The position numbers and the translations under genes were made by a program. This document shows, in pieces, positions 1 through 9,670 of a stretch of 57,215 bases of DNA. Below the pieces are notes generated by a model. It searched no databases, was not told the DNA's origin, and saw only the letters and a program-made list of their open reading frames with translations. Source of the stretch: Rhodospirillaceae bacterium (GTDB lineage Bacteria; Pseudomonadota; Alphaproteobacteria; Azospirillales; Azospirillaceae); the NCBI GenBank assembly GCA_029267445.1, contig JAJUIU010000018.1:1-57215 (forward strand), read 5' to 3'. Each line of letters opens with the position of its first letter. Positions within the stretch are counted from its first letter, which is position 1.

Positions 1-2
1 CG

Positions 3-2150
3 GCGCCCGAGCCTCCGCCGCCGGCTCCCGCCCCCGCTCCCACCCCGGCCCCGGCCCGCGCCGAGGCGCCCGCCGCCGCCGAGGCCGGTGGCGGGGAGTC
101 CGCCGTCGCCCAGCAGACGATCCGCGTCCATGTGGACCTGCTGGAGAACCTGATGACCATGGTCTCGGAGCTGGTGCTGACCCGCAACCAGCTCCTGCAG
201 ATCCTGCGGTCCCAGAAGGAGAGCGAGTTCGCCACCCCGCTGCAGCGGCTGAACCATGTGACGTCGGAGCTGCAGGAGGGCGTCATGAAGACGCGCATGC
301 AGCCGATCGGCAACGCCTGGGCCAAGCTGCCGCGCCTCGTGCGCGACCTCGCCCATGAACTGCACAAGAAGATCGACCTGCAGATGCTGGGGGCCGAGAC
401 CGAGCTCGACCGGCAGGTGCTGGAGCTGATCAAGGACCCGCTCACCCACATGGTCCGCAACTCCTGCGACCACGGGCTGGAGACGTCCGCCGACCGGGTC
501 GCCAAGGGCAAGCCGGAGACCGGCCGGATCACGCTGAACGCCTATCACGAGGGCGGGCACATCATCATCGAGATCGCCGACGACGGCAAAGGCCTGAACA
601 TCGAGGCGATCAAGCGCAAGGCGATCCAGAACGGCATGGCGACCGAGGCCGAGCTCGCCACCATGTCGGATCAGCAGATCCAGGGCTTCATCATGAAGCC
701 CGGCTTCTCCACCGCCGCCAAGGTCACCAGCGTGTCCGGCCGCGGCGTCGGCATGGATGTGGTGAAGACCAACATCGAGAAGATCGGCGGCACCATCGAG
801 ATGAAGTCGGTGGAGGGCCGCGGCACCACCTTCACCATCAAGATCCCGCTGACCCTGGCCATCGTCTCCGCCCTGATCGTGGAGTGCGCCGGCGAGCGTT
901 TCGCCATCCCGCAGATCAGCGTGATCGAGCTGGTGCGCGCGGCCGACGACAGCGAGCACAAGATCGAGAAGATCAACGGCACGCCGGTCCTGCGCCTGCG
1001 CAACCGGCTGCTGCCGCTGGTCAGCCTTCAGAAGCTGCTGAAGCTCGGGAACGACGAGGAGGACAAGCGCGAGACCTTCATCGTCGTCACCCAGGTCGGC
1101 AACTACACCTTCGGCATCATCGTCGACCGCGTGTTCGACACCGAGGAGATCGTGGTGAAGCCGGTGGCGCCGATCCTGCGCCATATCGAGCTGTTCTCCG
1201 GCAACACGATCCTGGGCGACGGCTCGGTCATCATGATCCTCGACCCGAACGGTGTCGCCGCCGCGTCGGGCGAGATCACCATGCAGGACCACGCCGCCTC
1301 CACCGAGGTCGCGACCAAGCAGAGCCGGCGGGAGGAGGAGAAGCTTGCGCTGCTCATCTTCAGCGCGGGCGGTGCGGCCCCCAAGGCCGTGCCCCTCGCC
1401 CTCGTCGCCCGCCTGGAGGATGTGGACATGAACCAGGTGGAGCTGTCCAACGGCTCCCCGGTCGTGCAGTACCGCGGCAAGCTGATGCCGCTGGTCCCGA
1501 TCGATCCCGCCTGGCAGATGGAGCGCGACAAGCGGCAGCCGGTGGTGGTCTTCGCGGACGGCGACCGTTCCATGGGCCTCGTCGTCGACGAGATCGTGGA
1601 CATCGTGGAGGACAGGCTGCAGGTCGAGCTGGGCACGGAGCGGCCGGGCTTCCTCGGCAGCGCCATCATCGCCGGCAAGGCGACGGACGTGATCGACGCC
1701 GGCTACTACCTGACCCAGGCCTTCCGCGACTGGTTCGGCACGCAGCGCGACGGCGCCTTCGAGGAGGAGAAGTCGCACCGGGTGCTGCTGGTGGACGACA
1801 GCCCCTTCTTCCGCAACCTGCTGACCCCGATGCTGTCCGTCTCCGGCTACGAGGTGACGGCGGTGGAGAGTGCGGACGAGGCGATGGGCCTGTGCGAGGC
1901 GGGGGAGGAGTTCGACGTCATCATCTCCGACATCGAGATGCCGGGGATGAGCGGCTTCGATTTCGCCCAGGCCGTGCGCGGCAACAGCCGCTGGCACAAC
2001 GTGCCCATGGTGGCGCTGTCCAGCCACGCCACCCCGCGCGACCTGGATCGCGGCCGGCAGGCCGGCTTCACAGACTACGTCGCCAAGTTCGACCGTGACG
2101 CCCTGCTCGTCACGCTGCAGCAGACCCTTTCCGAGAAAGGTGCGGCATGA
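3..2150 (+). CDS. cheA: Chemotaxis histidine kinase CheA with C-terminal receiver domain (5'-truncated)
   Basis: CheA passes chemoreceptor signals to CheY and CheB by phosphotransfer in the cytoplasmic receptor array. The window opens in an Ala/Pro-rich linker, so the HPt domain with its phospho-accepting His lies upstream. What is visible, in order, is the P3 dimerisation helices; the HATPase with N-box HMVRNSCDHGLE, G1 DDGKGL and G2 SGRGVGMD; a CheW-like P5 domain; a second CheW-like segment (about nt 1345-1740); and a complete receiver domain (about nt 1780-2140) with VDDS, the phospho-Asp in SDIEMPG and a Lys near the end. CheA with a C-terminal receiver (CheAY) is known in alphaproteobacteria. 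The reading frame is open to the window edge, so no start can be given. The stop overlaps the cheW start by 4 nt (ATGA), indicating translational coupling. Confidence 0.96.
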   Translation, partial: APEPPPPAPAPAPTPAPARAEAPAAAEAGGGESAVAQQTIRVHVDLLENLMTMVSELVLTRNQLLQILRSQKESEFATPLQRLNHVTSELQEGVMKTRMQPIGNAWAKLPRLVRDLAHELHKKIDLQMLGAETELDRQVLELIKDPLTHMVRNSCDHGLETSADRVAKGKPETGRITLNAYHEGGHIIIEIADDGKGLNIEAIKRKAIQNGMATEAELATMSDQQIQGFIMKPGFSTAAKVTSVSGRGVGMDVVKTNIEKIGGTIEMKSVEGRGTTFTIKIPLTLAIVSALIVECAGERFAIPQISVIELVRAADDSEHKIEKINGTPVLRLRNRLLPLVSLQKLLKLGNDEEDKRETFIVVTQVGNYTFGIIVDRVFDTEEIVVKPVAPILRHIELFSGNTILGDGSVIMILDPNGVAAASGEITMQDHAASTEVATKQSRREEEKLALLIFSAGGAAPKAVPLALVARLEDVDMNQVELSNGSPVVQYRGKLMPLVPIDPAWQMERDKRQPVVVFADGDRSMGLVVDEIVDIVEDRLQVELGTERPGFLGSAIIAGKATDVIDAGYYLTQAFRDWFGTQRDGAFEEEKSHRVLLVDDSPFFRNLLTPMLSVSGYEVTAVESADEAMGLCEAGEEFDVIISDIEMPGMSGFDFAQAVRGNSRWHNVPMVALSSHATPRDLDRGRQAGFTDYVAKFDRDALLVTLQQTLSEKGAA

Positions 2151-2638
2151 GCTCCCGTCTTCCCGCCAAGCGGACCAACGGCGCCGAGATCGCGCAGATC
2201 ACGAACGAGGATTTCGTGACCGCCTCGATCGCCGACCAGATGTTCGGCATCCCGGTCCTGCAGGTGCAGGACGTGCTGGGGCCGCAGAAGATCACCCGCA
2301 TCCCGCTGGCCCCGCCGGAGGTGGCGGGCAGCCTGAACCTGCGCGGCCGGATCGTCACCGCCATCGACGTGCGCCTGCGCCTGGGCCTGCCCGCCCGGTC
2401 GAAGGACAAGCCGGGGATGAGCATCGTCGTGGACCACAAGGGCGAGCTCTATTCCCTGGCGGTCGACCATGTCGGCGAGGTGCTGAGCCTGTCCAGCGCC
2501 GATTTCGAGCGGCATCCCGCGACGCTGGACCAGCGCTGGCGCGAGGTGTCCACCGGGATCTATCGATTGAAGGACACGCTGCTGGTTGTGCTTGACGTGT
2601 CGCGCCTGTTGAACTTCGCTAATACAGAAGCGGCGTGA
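2147..2638 (+). CDS. cheW: Chemotaxis coupling protein CheW
   Basis: This 163-residue protein is a single CheW domain, the scaffold that links chemoreceptors to CheA. The fold is recognised from the run FVTASIADQMFGIPVLQVQD followed by KITRIPLAPPEVAGSLNLRG and VDHVGEVLSL, the usual pattern of beta strands and receptor-binding residues. Its ATG overlaps the cheA stop. It ends 25 nt before the cheY start. Length and composition are normal for the family. Second gene of the che operon. Confidence 0.96.
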   Translation: MSSRLPAKRTNGAEIAQITNEDFVTASIADQMFGIPVLQVQDVLGPQKITRIPLAPPEVAGSLNLRGRIVTAIDVRLRLGLPARSKDKPGMSIVVDHKGELYSLAVDHVGEVLSLSSADFERHPATLDQRWREVSTGIYRLKDTLLVVLDVSRLLNFANTEAA

Positions 2639-2663
2639 TCCTCGGCGCCGGACAGAGGTCGTG

Positions 2664-3029
2664 ATGAAGTCCTGCCTGGTCGTCGACGACAGCCGCGTCG
2701 TCCGCAAGGTCGCCCGCAAGATCCTTGAAGAACTGGGATTCGCCTGCACCGAGGCCGAGGACGGCCGTCAGGCGATGGACGCTTGCGCCGCGCACATGCC
2801 GGATGCCGTGCTTCTCGACTGGAACATGCCTGTCATGACGGGTATCGAGTTCCTGCGCCGACTGCGCAAGATGACCGGCGGCCAGGGGCCGAAGGTCATC
2901 TTCTGCACGACCGAGAACGATCTGGCGCATATCCAGGAAGCGCTGTCGGCGGGGGCGAACGAGTACATCATGAAGCCTTTCGACAGCGAGATCATCCAGA
3001 CGAAGTTCCAGCAGGTCGGGCTTCTGTGA
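2664..3029 (+). CDS. cheY: Chemotaxis response regulator CheY
   Basis: A stand-alone receiver domain of 121 residues that would carry phosphoryl groups from CheA to the flagellar switch or act as a phosphate sink. The acidic pair is D8-D9 (VVDDS), the phospho-acceptor is D52 (LLDWNMP), the conserved Thr lies in FCTTEN and the conserved Lys is K104 (IMKPF). ATG 2664 is preferred; a GTG lies directly in front of it at 2661. There is no output domain. The operon therefore encodes both a free CheY and a receiver fused to CheA, so either one could be the motor-binding form. Confidence 0.94.
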   Translation: MKSCLVVDDSRVVRKVARKILEELGFACTEAEDGRQAMDACAAHMPDAVLLDWNMPVMTGIEFLRRLRKMTGGQGPKVIFCTTENDLAHIQEALSAGANEYIMKPFDSEIIQTKFQQVGLL

Positions 3030-3045
3030 GCCCGGGGCCAAGGTG

Positions 3046-4281
3046 ATGAGCGATCTTTCCGGACGAGCCGAGGCCGTGGGCGCGCATTCGGGGGCCGAAC
3101 CCTTCCGGGTCATGGTGGTCGACGACTCGGCCGTCATCCGCGGCCTCCTGACCCGTGCGCTGGAGGGCGATCCGGAGATCAAGGTCGTCGCCTCCGTCGC
3201 GAACGGGCAGATGGCGATCAACACCCTGCAGCGCCAGACGATGGACGTGATCGTCATGGACATCGAGATGCCGGTGCTGGACGGCCTGTCGGCGCTGCCG
3301 CACCTGCTGCAGATCGATCCCACGGTGAAGATCGTCATGGCCTCCACGCTGACCGCGCGCGGGGCCGACGTGTCGCTCCGGGCGCTGAAGCTCGGGGCGG
3401 CCGACTACATTCCGAAGCCGACCTCCACGCGGGAGATCACGGCCGCGGACGATTTCAAGCGCGAGCTGGTGTTCAAGGTCAAGGCGCTGGGCGTGGCCGC
3501 CCGCAAGGCCGACCCCCGCAAGGGGGAGCCGCCGACCCGCGCTCCCGGCATCGCGACACCGCCGATCCCCACCGCATCCGCGGGGGCCGCCCCCGGCACC
3601 GTGGCGCGCCCGGCGCAGCCGACCAGCGGATACACGCTGCCGACACCGGTGCGGGTGCGGCCGGAGACACCGCCCATCGCGCTGCGCCCCGCACCCGAGG
3701 GCCGGCCCGACGTGATCGCCATCGGCAGCTCCACCGGCGGCCCGCAGGCGCTGTTCGAGGTCCTGTCCCACCTGAAGGACCTGAAGCAGCCCATCCTGAT
3801 CACCCAGCACATGCCGGCCACCTTCACCACCATCCTGGCCGAGCACATCACCCGCCAGTGCGGCATTCCCTGCGCCGAGGCCCAGGACGGGGAGACTATC
3901 GTCGGCGGCCGCGCCTATGTGGCGCCCGGCGACTTCCATTTCCTGGTGGTGCCGAAGAACGGCGTGCCCACGGTCCAGCTCACCAAGGACCCGCCGGAGA
4001 ATTTCTGCCGCCCGGCGGTGGACCCGATGCTGCGCAGCATCGTGCGCCCGTGGGGCCGCCGGGTCCTGGTCGCGATCCTGACCGGCATGGGCTCCGACGG
4101 GGCGAAGGGGGGGCGTGTCGTCGTCGATGCCGGCGGTGCCGTGATCGGCCAGGACGAGGCGACCAGCGTGGTCTGGGGCATGCCGGGGGCGGTGGCGACC
4201 CAGGGGCTGTGCAGCGCCGTGCTCCCGCTGAAGGAGATCGGCCCCTATCTGCGCAAGATCGCGACGAGGCCGACGCCATGA
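3046..4281 (+). CDS. cheB: Protein-glutamate methylesterase/deamidase CheB
   Basis: CheB removes methyl groups from chemoreceptors during adaptation and can deamidate receptor glutamines. The N-terminal receiver has VVDDS and phospho-Asp D72 (VMDIEMP). A Pro/Ala-rich linker of about 70 residues follows. The C-terminal esterase carries IGSSTGGP with the probable catalytic Ser at 229, TQHMP with the catalytic His, and LTGMGSDG with the catalytic Asp. At 411 residues it is longer than the usual ~350, owing to the linker. ATG 3046 is chosen, but GTG 3043 in the same frame is equally possible. The stop overlaps the cheR start (ATGA). Confidence 0.96.
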   Translation: MSDLSGRAEAVGAHSGAEPFRVMVVDDSAVIRGLLTRALEGDPEIKVVASVANGQMAINTLQRQTMDVIVMDIEMPVLDGLSALPHLLQIDPTVKIVMASTLTARGADVSLRALKLGAADYIPKPTSTREITAADDFKRELVFKVKALGVAARKADPRKGEPPTRAPGIATPPIPTASAGAAPGTVARPAQPTSGYTLPTPVRVRPETPPIALRPAPEGRPDVIAIGSSTGGPQALFEVLSHLKDLKQPILITQHMPATFTTILAEHITRQCGIPCAEAQDGETIVGGRAYVAPGDFHFLVVPKNGVPTVQLTKDPPENFCRPAVDPMLRSIVRPWGRRVLVAILTGMGSDGAKGGRVVVDAGGAVIGQDEATSVVWGMPGAVATQGLCSAVLPLKEIGPYLRKIATRPTP

Positions 4282-5111
4282 AGGTCGAAGATTTCGACAT
4301 GTTCAGCGTCATGCTGAAGCAGCGGTCCGGCCTCGTCCTGACCAAGGACAAGGCCTATCTGCTCGAATCGCGCCTGATGCCCGTGGCGCGCAAATGGAAC
4401 CTGAAGGACCTGGAGGAACTGGCCGGCGTCATCCGCACGCGCAAGGACGAGGCCGTCATCAAGGACGTGACGGAGGCGATGACGACCAACGAGTCGTCCT
4501 TCTTCCGCGACCAGAAGCCGTTCGACCAGTTCAAGGCGGTGGTGCTGCCGCACCTGCTGCAGGCCCGCGCCGCCAAGAAGCACATCCGCATCTGGTCGGC
4601 CGCCTGCTCCTCCGGCCAGGAGCCCTATTCCCTGCTGATGCTGATGGCGGAGGAGGGGGTGAAACTGGCCGGCTGGCGGATCGAGATCATCGCCACCGAC
4701 ATCTCGAGCGAGATGGTCGCCAAGGCGAAGGCCGGCATCTACACCCAGTTCGAGGTGCAGCGCGGCCTGCCGATCACGCATCTGGTCAAGTACTTCAAAC
4801 AGGTCGGGGACAAGTGGCAGATCAACGAGGATCTGCGGTCCAAGATCCAGTTCCGCGAGTTCAACCTGCTGACCGACATGGCCCCGCTCGGCCAGTTCGA
4901 CGTCATCTTCTGCCGCAACGTGCTGATCTATTTCGACCAGCCGACGAAGGGGAAGGTTCTGGACAACATGGCCAAGCTGTTGCCGCCCGATGGCGTGCTC
5001 TACCTCGGCGGGGCGGAGACCGTCCTGGGCGTCACCGAGAAGTTCAAGCCGATGGAAGGCCAGCGCGGCCTTTACGTCCTCACTGGCGCGCCGGCCCGCG
5101 TGGCGGTCTAG
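4278..5111 (+). CDS. cheR: Chemotaxis protein methyltransferase CheR
   Basis: CheR transfers methyl groups from S-adenosylmethionine to glutamates of chemoreceptors. The 277-residue product has the N-terminal helical domain (residues 1-80, containing TTNESSFFRD) and the Rossmann methyltransferase domain with WSAACSSGQEPYSLLM as SAM-binding motif I and FCRNVLIYFD near residue 215. The ATG overlaps the cheB stop by 4 nt. Last gene of the che operon. Its TAG stop lies in the palindrome CTAG (5108-5111), which also supplies the stop of the convergent gene. No VWRPW-type receptor pentapeptide tail was noted. Confidence 0.96.
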   Translation: MKVEDFDMFSVMLKQRSGLVLTKDKAYLLESRLMPVARKWNLKDLEELAGVIRTRKDEAVIKDVTEAMTTNESSFFRDQKPFDQFKAVVLPHLLQARAAKKHIRIWSAACSSGQEPYSLLMLMAEEGVKLAGWRIEIIATDISSEMVAKAKAGIYTQFEVQRGLPITHLVKYFKQVGDKWQINEDLRSKIQFREFNLLTDMAPLGQFDVIFCRNVLIYFDQPTKGKVLDNMAKLLPPDGVLYLGGAETVLGVTEKFKPMEGQRGLYVLTGAPARVAV

Positions 5112-5487
5112 CCGGGCTGGAGCCAGAGGCCGAGTGCCCCGGCGCAGACCGCCCAGATCGCGATGATGACGACCATGCCGGCCCTGCTGGTCGGTCGCTC
5201 CGCGATCACGGCGGCGCGTAACCGCAAGTCAGCGAGCACGTCGCCCGGTATCAGCCGGATCGCCAGCAGGATGCCCGCCGGCACCAGGACGATGTCGTCG
5301 ATCTGGCCCAGGACCGGGATGAAATCCGGGATCAGGTCGATGGGGGACAGGGCGTAGGCCGCCACCGCGGCCGCGACCGCCTTGGCGTACCAGGGAACCC
5401 GGGGGTCACGGGCGGCGAGCCACAGGGCGACGACATCGCGCTTGACCGCGTGCGCCCATTTGCGGAGCTGCGCTGTATGCCAGGGGC

Positions 5488-6198
<711 letters not shown>

Positions 6199-6254
6199 GT
6201 GTTTTTCCCTCGGATCATCGAGGCCGCGGCGGACGCGGCTCCAGTCCTGGAAGG

Positions 6255-6307
6255 TTAACGTATCTTAACGTACTATGCTTTTGGCGGATGGTGAAGGGCC
6301 GTTAACG
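6255..6307. promoter_or_regulatory. Candidate CtrA-binding cluster between ctrA and fliI
   Basis: The hexamer TTAACG occurs at 6255-6260, 6265-6270 and 6302-6307. The first two are exactly 10 bp apart, so they face the same side of the helix. CtrA half-sites are TTAA(C) elements, but the classical spacing is TTAA-N7-TTAA, whereas here the first pair is TTAA-N6-TTAA. The site lies between divergent ctrA and fliI and could serve both. Binding is inferred. Confidence 0.5.
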
Positions 6308-6356
6308 AATTGGCGCGCACCATGTGTCATAGCGGAGGGACCGCGGCAAGCCACCG

Positions 6357-7757
6357 TTGGTGGATGTCTCCCCCTTCCGGATGGATGGCTCTGCGCTGAG
6401 GGGGCGCGCAACGGACGTGCAGTTCGATCCCGATCGCATCCTCGCCGAGGTGGAGGCGCTGCCGCCCTATCGCATGTTCGGCCGCGTCACGGCGGTTCAA
6501 GGCATGATGGTGGAGGTCGGCGGCATCGAGCGCCGCCTCGCCGTCGGCGGCCGTTGCCGCGTCTACACCCGCGCCGGCAGACCGGTGGCCTGCGAGGTGG
6601 TCGGCTTCCGCAACGGCCGCGCCCTGCTGATGCCCTTCGGCGTGCTGGAGGACATCGGCCTCGGCTGCCGGGCCGAGGTGGCCGTCGGCCAGCCCGCGAT
6701 CCACCCGACGCCCGCGTGGCTCGGCCGCGTGGTGAACGCGCTGGGCCAGCCGATCGACGGCAAGGGCCCGCTGCCCATGGGGGAGCGGGGCGTGCCCATC
6801 CGCAACAGCCCCCCGCCGGCCCACACCCGGCGTCGTGTCGGCGGCAAGATCGACATGGGCGTGCGGGCGCTGAACACCTTCCTGACCCTGTGCAAGGGGC
6901 AGCGCATGGGCATCTTCGCCGGCTCCGGCGTGGGCAAGTCGGTGCTCATGTCCATGTTGGCGCGCTACACGGCGGCGGATGTCAGCGTGATCGGCCTGAT
7001 CGGCGAGCGCGGGCGCGAGGTGCAGGAGTTCCTCGAGAACGACTTGGGGCCGGAAGGCCTCGCCCGCAGCGTGGTGGTGGTGGCGACGGGCGACGAGCCG
7101 CCGCTGATGCGCAAGCACGCGGCCTATCTGACGCTGGCCATCTCCGAATTCTTCCGTGACGAGGGCCGGGACGTGCTCTGCCTGATGGACAGCGTCACCC
7201 GCTTCGCCATGGCGCAGCGGGAGATCGGCCTGTCCGCCGGGGAGCCGCCGACCACCAAGGGCTATCCGCCGACCGTGTTCGCCGAGCTGCCGCGCCTGCT
7301 GGAACGGGCGGGGCCGGGGCCGGGCGAGGGGACGATCACCGGCCTGTTCACCGTGCTGGTGGAGGGCGGCGACATGGAGGAGCCGATCGCCGACGCCGTG
7401 CGCGGCATCCTGGACGGCCATATCGTCATGGAGCGCCGCATCGGCGAGCGTGGGCGCTATCCGGCCATCAACATCCTCCGCTCCGTCAGCCGCACCATGC
7501 CCGCCTGCAACAGCGACTGGGAGAACGCGCTGGTCACCCGCGCCCGGCGACTGATGGCGACATACGCGGACATGGAGGAGATGATCCGCCTGGGCGCCTA
7601 CCGGCGCGGCTCCGACAGCCAGGTGGACGAGGCGATCCATTACAACGCGGCGCTGGAGGGGTTCCTGCGCCAGGGCAAGACGGAGCGCAGCGACCTGGAG
7701 ACGGGGTACCAGGAGTTGGCGGTGCTGCTGGGCATGAACGAGGACCATGCCGGATGA
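6357..7757 (+). CDS. fliI: Flagellum-specific ATPase FliI
   Basis: FliI energises and organises export of flagellar subunits through the type III export gate. The 466-residue product is normal in length. Walker A is GSGVGKS (residues 189-195), Walker B is in [20 protein letters not shown], and the family signature region [20 protein letters not shown] is present. Three in-frame starts compete: TTG 6357, GTG 6360 and ATG 6381. The nearest purine-rich stretch (GGAGGGA, 6334-6340) is too distant to decide, so the longest form is given. fliJ follows after 11 nt. Divergent from ctrA, across possible CtrA sites. Confidence 0.95.
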   Translation: MVDVSPFRMDGSALRGRATDVQFDPDRILAEVEALPPYRMFGRVTAVQGMMVEVGGIERRLAVGGRCRVYTRAGRPVACEVVGFRNGRALLMPFGVLEDIGLGCRAEVAVGQPAIHPTPAWLGRVVNALGQPIDGKGPLPMGERGVPIRNSPPPAHTRRRVGGKIDMGVRALNTFLTLCKGQRMGIFAGSGVGKSVLMSMLARYTAADVSVIGLIGERGREVQEFLENDLGPEGLARSVVVVATGDEPPLMRKHAAYLTLAISEFFRDEGRDVLCLMDSVTRFAMAQREIGLSAGEPPTTKGYPPTVFAELPRLLERAGPGPGEGTITGLFTVLVEGGDMEEPIADAVRGILDGHIVMERRIGERGRYPAINILRSVSRTMPACNSDWENALVTRARRLMATYADMEEMIRLGAYRRGSDSQVDEAIHYNAALEGFLRQGKTERSDLETGYQELAVLLGMNEDHAG

Positions 7758-7768
7758 GGAGGCCCTGA

Positions 7769-8194
7769 ATGCGGGGGCTCGCGACCCTGATCCGGCTGCA
7801 CAAGTCGACGGTCGACGACCGGCGCCGCATCCTGGCGGCGCTGCAGGCGGAGCGGGGCAAGCTGGTCGACGAGCTGGAGCGGCTCGAGCAGGACCTGTCG
7901 CGCGAGCAGGCGGTGGCGGCGGGGACGCTGGAGGCGGCACTGACCTATGGCGGGTTCGCCCGCCACGTCATCGCCGAACGTGAGCGGCTGAACCGCGCGA
8001 TCGCCGTCATGGACGGCCAGATCGTCCAGGCCGAGGACGCGGTGGCCGAGGCCTTCCAGGAGCTGAAGCGGTACGAGCTCGCCCTGGAGGAGCAGCGGCG
8101 CAAGCAGGCCGAGGAGGCCAAGCGGGTGGAAACCCAGCGCCTGGACGAAACCGCCAGCGTGCGCTTCACACGGCAGCAGGCGGAGGAGGGGTGA
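7769..8194 (+). CDS. fliJ: Flagellar export chaperone/regulator FliJ
   Basis: A 141-residue, charged, almost entirely helical coiled-coil protein directly downstream of fliI, the standard position of fliJ. FliJ works with the FliI/FliH ATPase complex and the export gate. Residues 20-55 and 70-125 show heptad-like Leu/Ala spacing with many Glu, Arg and Lys. Sequence conservation in this family is weak, so the call rests on length, coiled-coil character and synteny. GAGGAGG about 8 nt before the ATG is a good ribosome binding site. Confidence 0.85.
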   Translation: MRGLATLIRLHKSTVDDRRRILAALQAERGKLVDELERLEQDLSREQAVAAGTLEAALTYGGFARHVIAERERLNRAIAVMDGQIVQAEDAVAEAFQELKRYELALEEQRRKQAEEAKRVETQRLDETASVRFTRQQAEEG

Positions 8195-8255
8195 CGCGGG
8201 GGCGGAGGCGGGGGGCACGAAAGCCTTCCTCGCTTCCCTGAGTCCTTCCCTTGAT

Positions 8256-8340
8256 CCGTCACCCCGGCGCACGCCGGGGCCCATGTCTCCGGCAGCCCGG
8301 AAGGCGGATTATGGGGTCCCGGCTTTCGCCGGGATGACGG
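8256..8340. repeat. Composite palindromic intergenic element
   Basis: An 85-bp element between the convergent fliJ and DUF4032 genes. Outer arms 8256-8269 and 8327-8340 are inverted copies matching at 13 of 14 positions. Inside each end is a hairpin: CCCCGGCG/CGCCGGGG with a 2-nt loop (8262-8279) and CCCGGC/GCCGGG with a 4-nt loop (8318-8333). This looks like the dispersed GTCATCCCGGC-type repeats of alphaproteobacteria, and could also terminate transcription from both sides. The rest of 8195-8424 shows nothing else that I recognise. Confidence 0.65.
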
Positions 8341-8424
8341 TTGAGGGGGACAAGAGTGGGTGCCTCCCCTCTGCTTCGCCATACCGGCCGTCACGGGATG
8401 ACGCGGAATGGGAGGGGACGGCGC

Positions 8425-9666
8425 CTAAGGCTCCGGCCAGGGCTCGCCCACCGGTCCCAGCGGGCGGTCGGGCAGGCGGGACAGGACCTTGTCGATATAG
8501 TCCGCCAGTGCCGCCGGCGTGCCGATGTCGCGTCCGGCGGCCTCCGACAGGTACCAGCGGTGCTCCAGCACCTGGCAGAACAGCTCCGGGTCCTCCAGCC
8601 GGGCGCGCAGGTCGTCAGGCACCGCGTCCAGCAGCGGGGCGTACACCTCGTGCAGCCAGCGGTGGGCCGCCGTCACCTCCGGCATCGGCCGCCCCTCCTT
8701 CAGCTCCATGCGGGCGCGGAAGCGGCCGATGTCGTTCAGCATGAGGCGGCTCTGGTTCTCCTCCGCCTCCAGCCCCGTCAACTGATGCAGGCGACGCCGG
8801 TGGTGCCCGACCTCGACGACCTTGGGGTGCATCACCAGCCGCACGCCGTCCGCCGCCGTCACCATCTCCAGCTCGTCGACGTCGAAGCCGTAGTCGTTCA
8901 GCGTGCGGATGCGGCTCTGCACCTTGTACTGCTCGGTCGGGCTGATGACCTCGTCGCGGGTCAGCTCGCACCACAGCCGGTGGTACCGGGCCTCCAGCTC
9001 CTCCGCCACGCCGACCGGGTCGAAGCCGTCCGGCAGGCCGGGGCCGGCGGCGAGGTCCATCAGCTCCCCGGCGACGTTGTCGCGCGCCAGCTCCACGTCG
9101 TAGCCGCGCATCCCGTCCGACAGGGTGGGGTGCAGTTCGCCCGTCTCCGCGTCCACCAGATATGCCGCCAGCCGCCCGGCGTCGCGGCGGAACAGGGTGT
9201 TCGACAGTGAGCAGTCGCCCCAGTAGAAGCCGGTGAGGTGCAGGCGGATCAGCAGGTCCACCAGCGCGTCCAGCAACTTGTCGCCATGCGCCAGCGGGCT
9301 GTTCTCCGCGAACAGCAGGCGGTAGGGCATCGCCCGCTCCAGGTAGCGGGTGACCAGCACCGTGCCCAGGTCCCGCCCGTCGCGGCCGACCCGCCCGGTG
9401 ACGAGGCCGACGCCCTCCACGGCCGGCAACCCCCGGTCCCGGAGGGTGCGCAGCAGCTCGTACTCCCGCGTCGCGACCTTCTCCGGCACCTCCTTCAGGG
9501 CGAAGACCGCGTCCTCGTCCTCCGCCTGGACGAAGCGGACCACGTGACGGCTGATGCCGCGCGGCATCTGCACCGTCTGGCTGTCCGGCCACTCGTCCAG
9601 CGGCACGTCCCAGGGCAGCGTGGTGCCGAGGGCGAAACTGTCGGGCGCTGCGAGCTTGATCCGCAC
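8425..9666 (-). CDS. DUF4032 protein with a kinase-like fold
   Basis: A 413-residue soluble protein. The N-terminal half has kinase landmarks: FALKE with a possible ATP-binding Lys at K58, a catalytic-loop-like WGDCSLSN with D151 and N156, and a DFG-like VDAE with D172. The spacing resembles lipopolysaccharide-kinase or aminoglycoside-phosphotransferase folds. The C-terminal part (about 225-390) corresponds to DUF4032, a family of unknown role. The GTG start lies 4 nt after the malQ stop, so the two genes are almost certainly co-transcribed, which suggests a link to alpha-glucan metabolism. The kinase residues look intact, so it may be an active phosphotransferase. The substrate is unknown. 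Confidence 0.8.
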   Translation of the reverse strand: MRIKLAAPDSFALGTTLPWDVPLDEWPDSQTVQMPRGISRHVVRFVQAEDEDAVFALKEVPEKVATREYELLRTLRDRGLPAVEGVGLVTGRVGRDGRDLGTVLVTRYLERAMPYRLLFAENSPLAHGDKLLDALVDLLIRLHLTGFYWGDCSLSNTLFRRDAGRLAAYLVDAETGELHPTLSDGMRGYDVELARDNVAGELMDLAAGPGLPDGFDPVGVAEELEARYHRLWCELTRDEVISPTEQYKVQSRIRTLNDYGFDVDELEMVTAADGVRLVMHPKVVEVGHHRRRLHQLTGLEAEENQSRLMLNDIGRFRARMELKEGRPMPEVTAAHRWLHEVYAPLLDAVPDDLRARLEDPELFCQVLEHRWYLSEAAGRDIGTPAALADYIDKVLSRLPDRPLGPVGEPWPEP

Positions 9667-9670
9667 GGCG

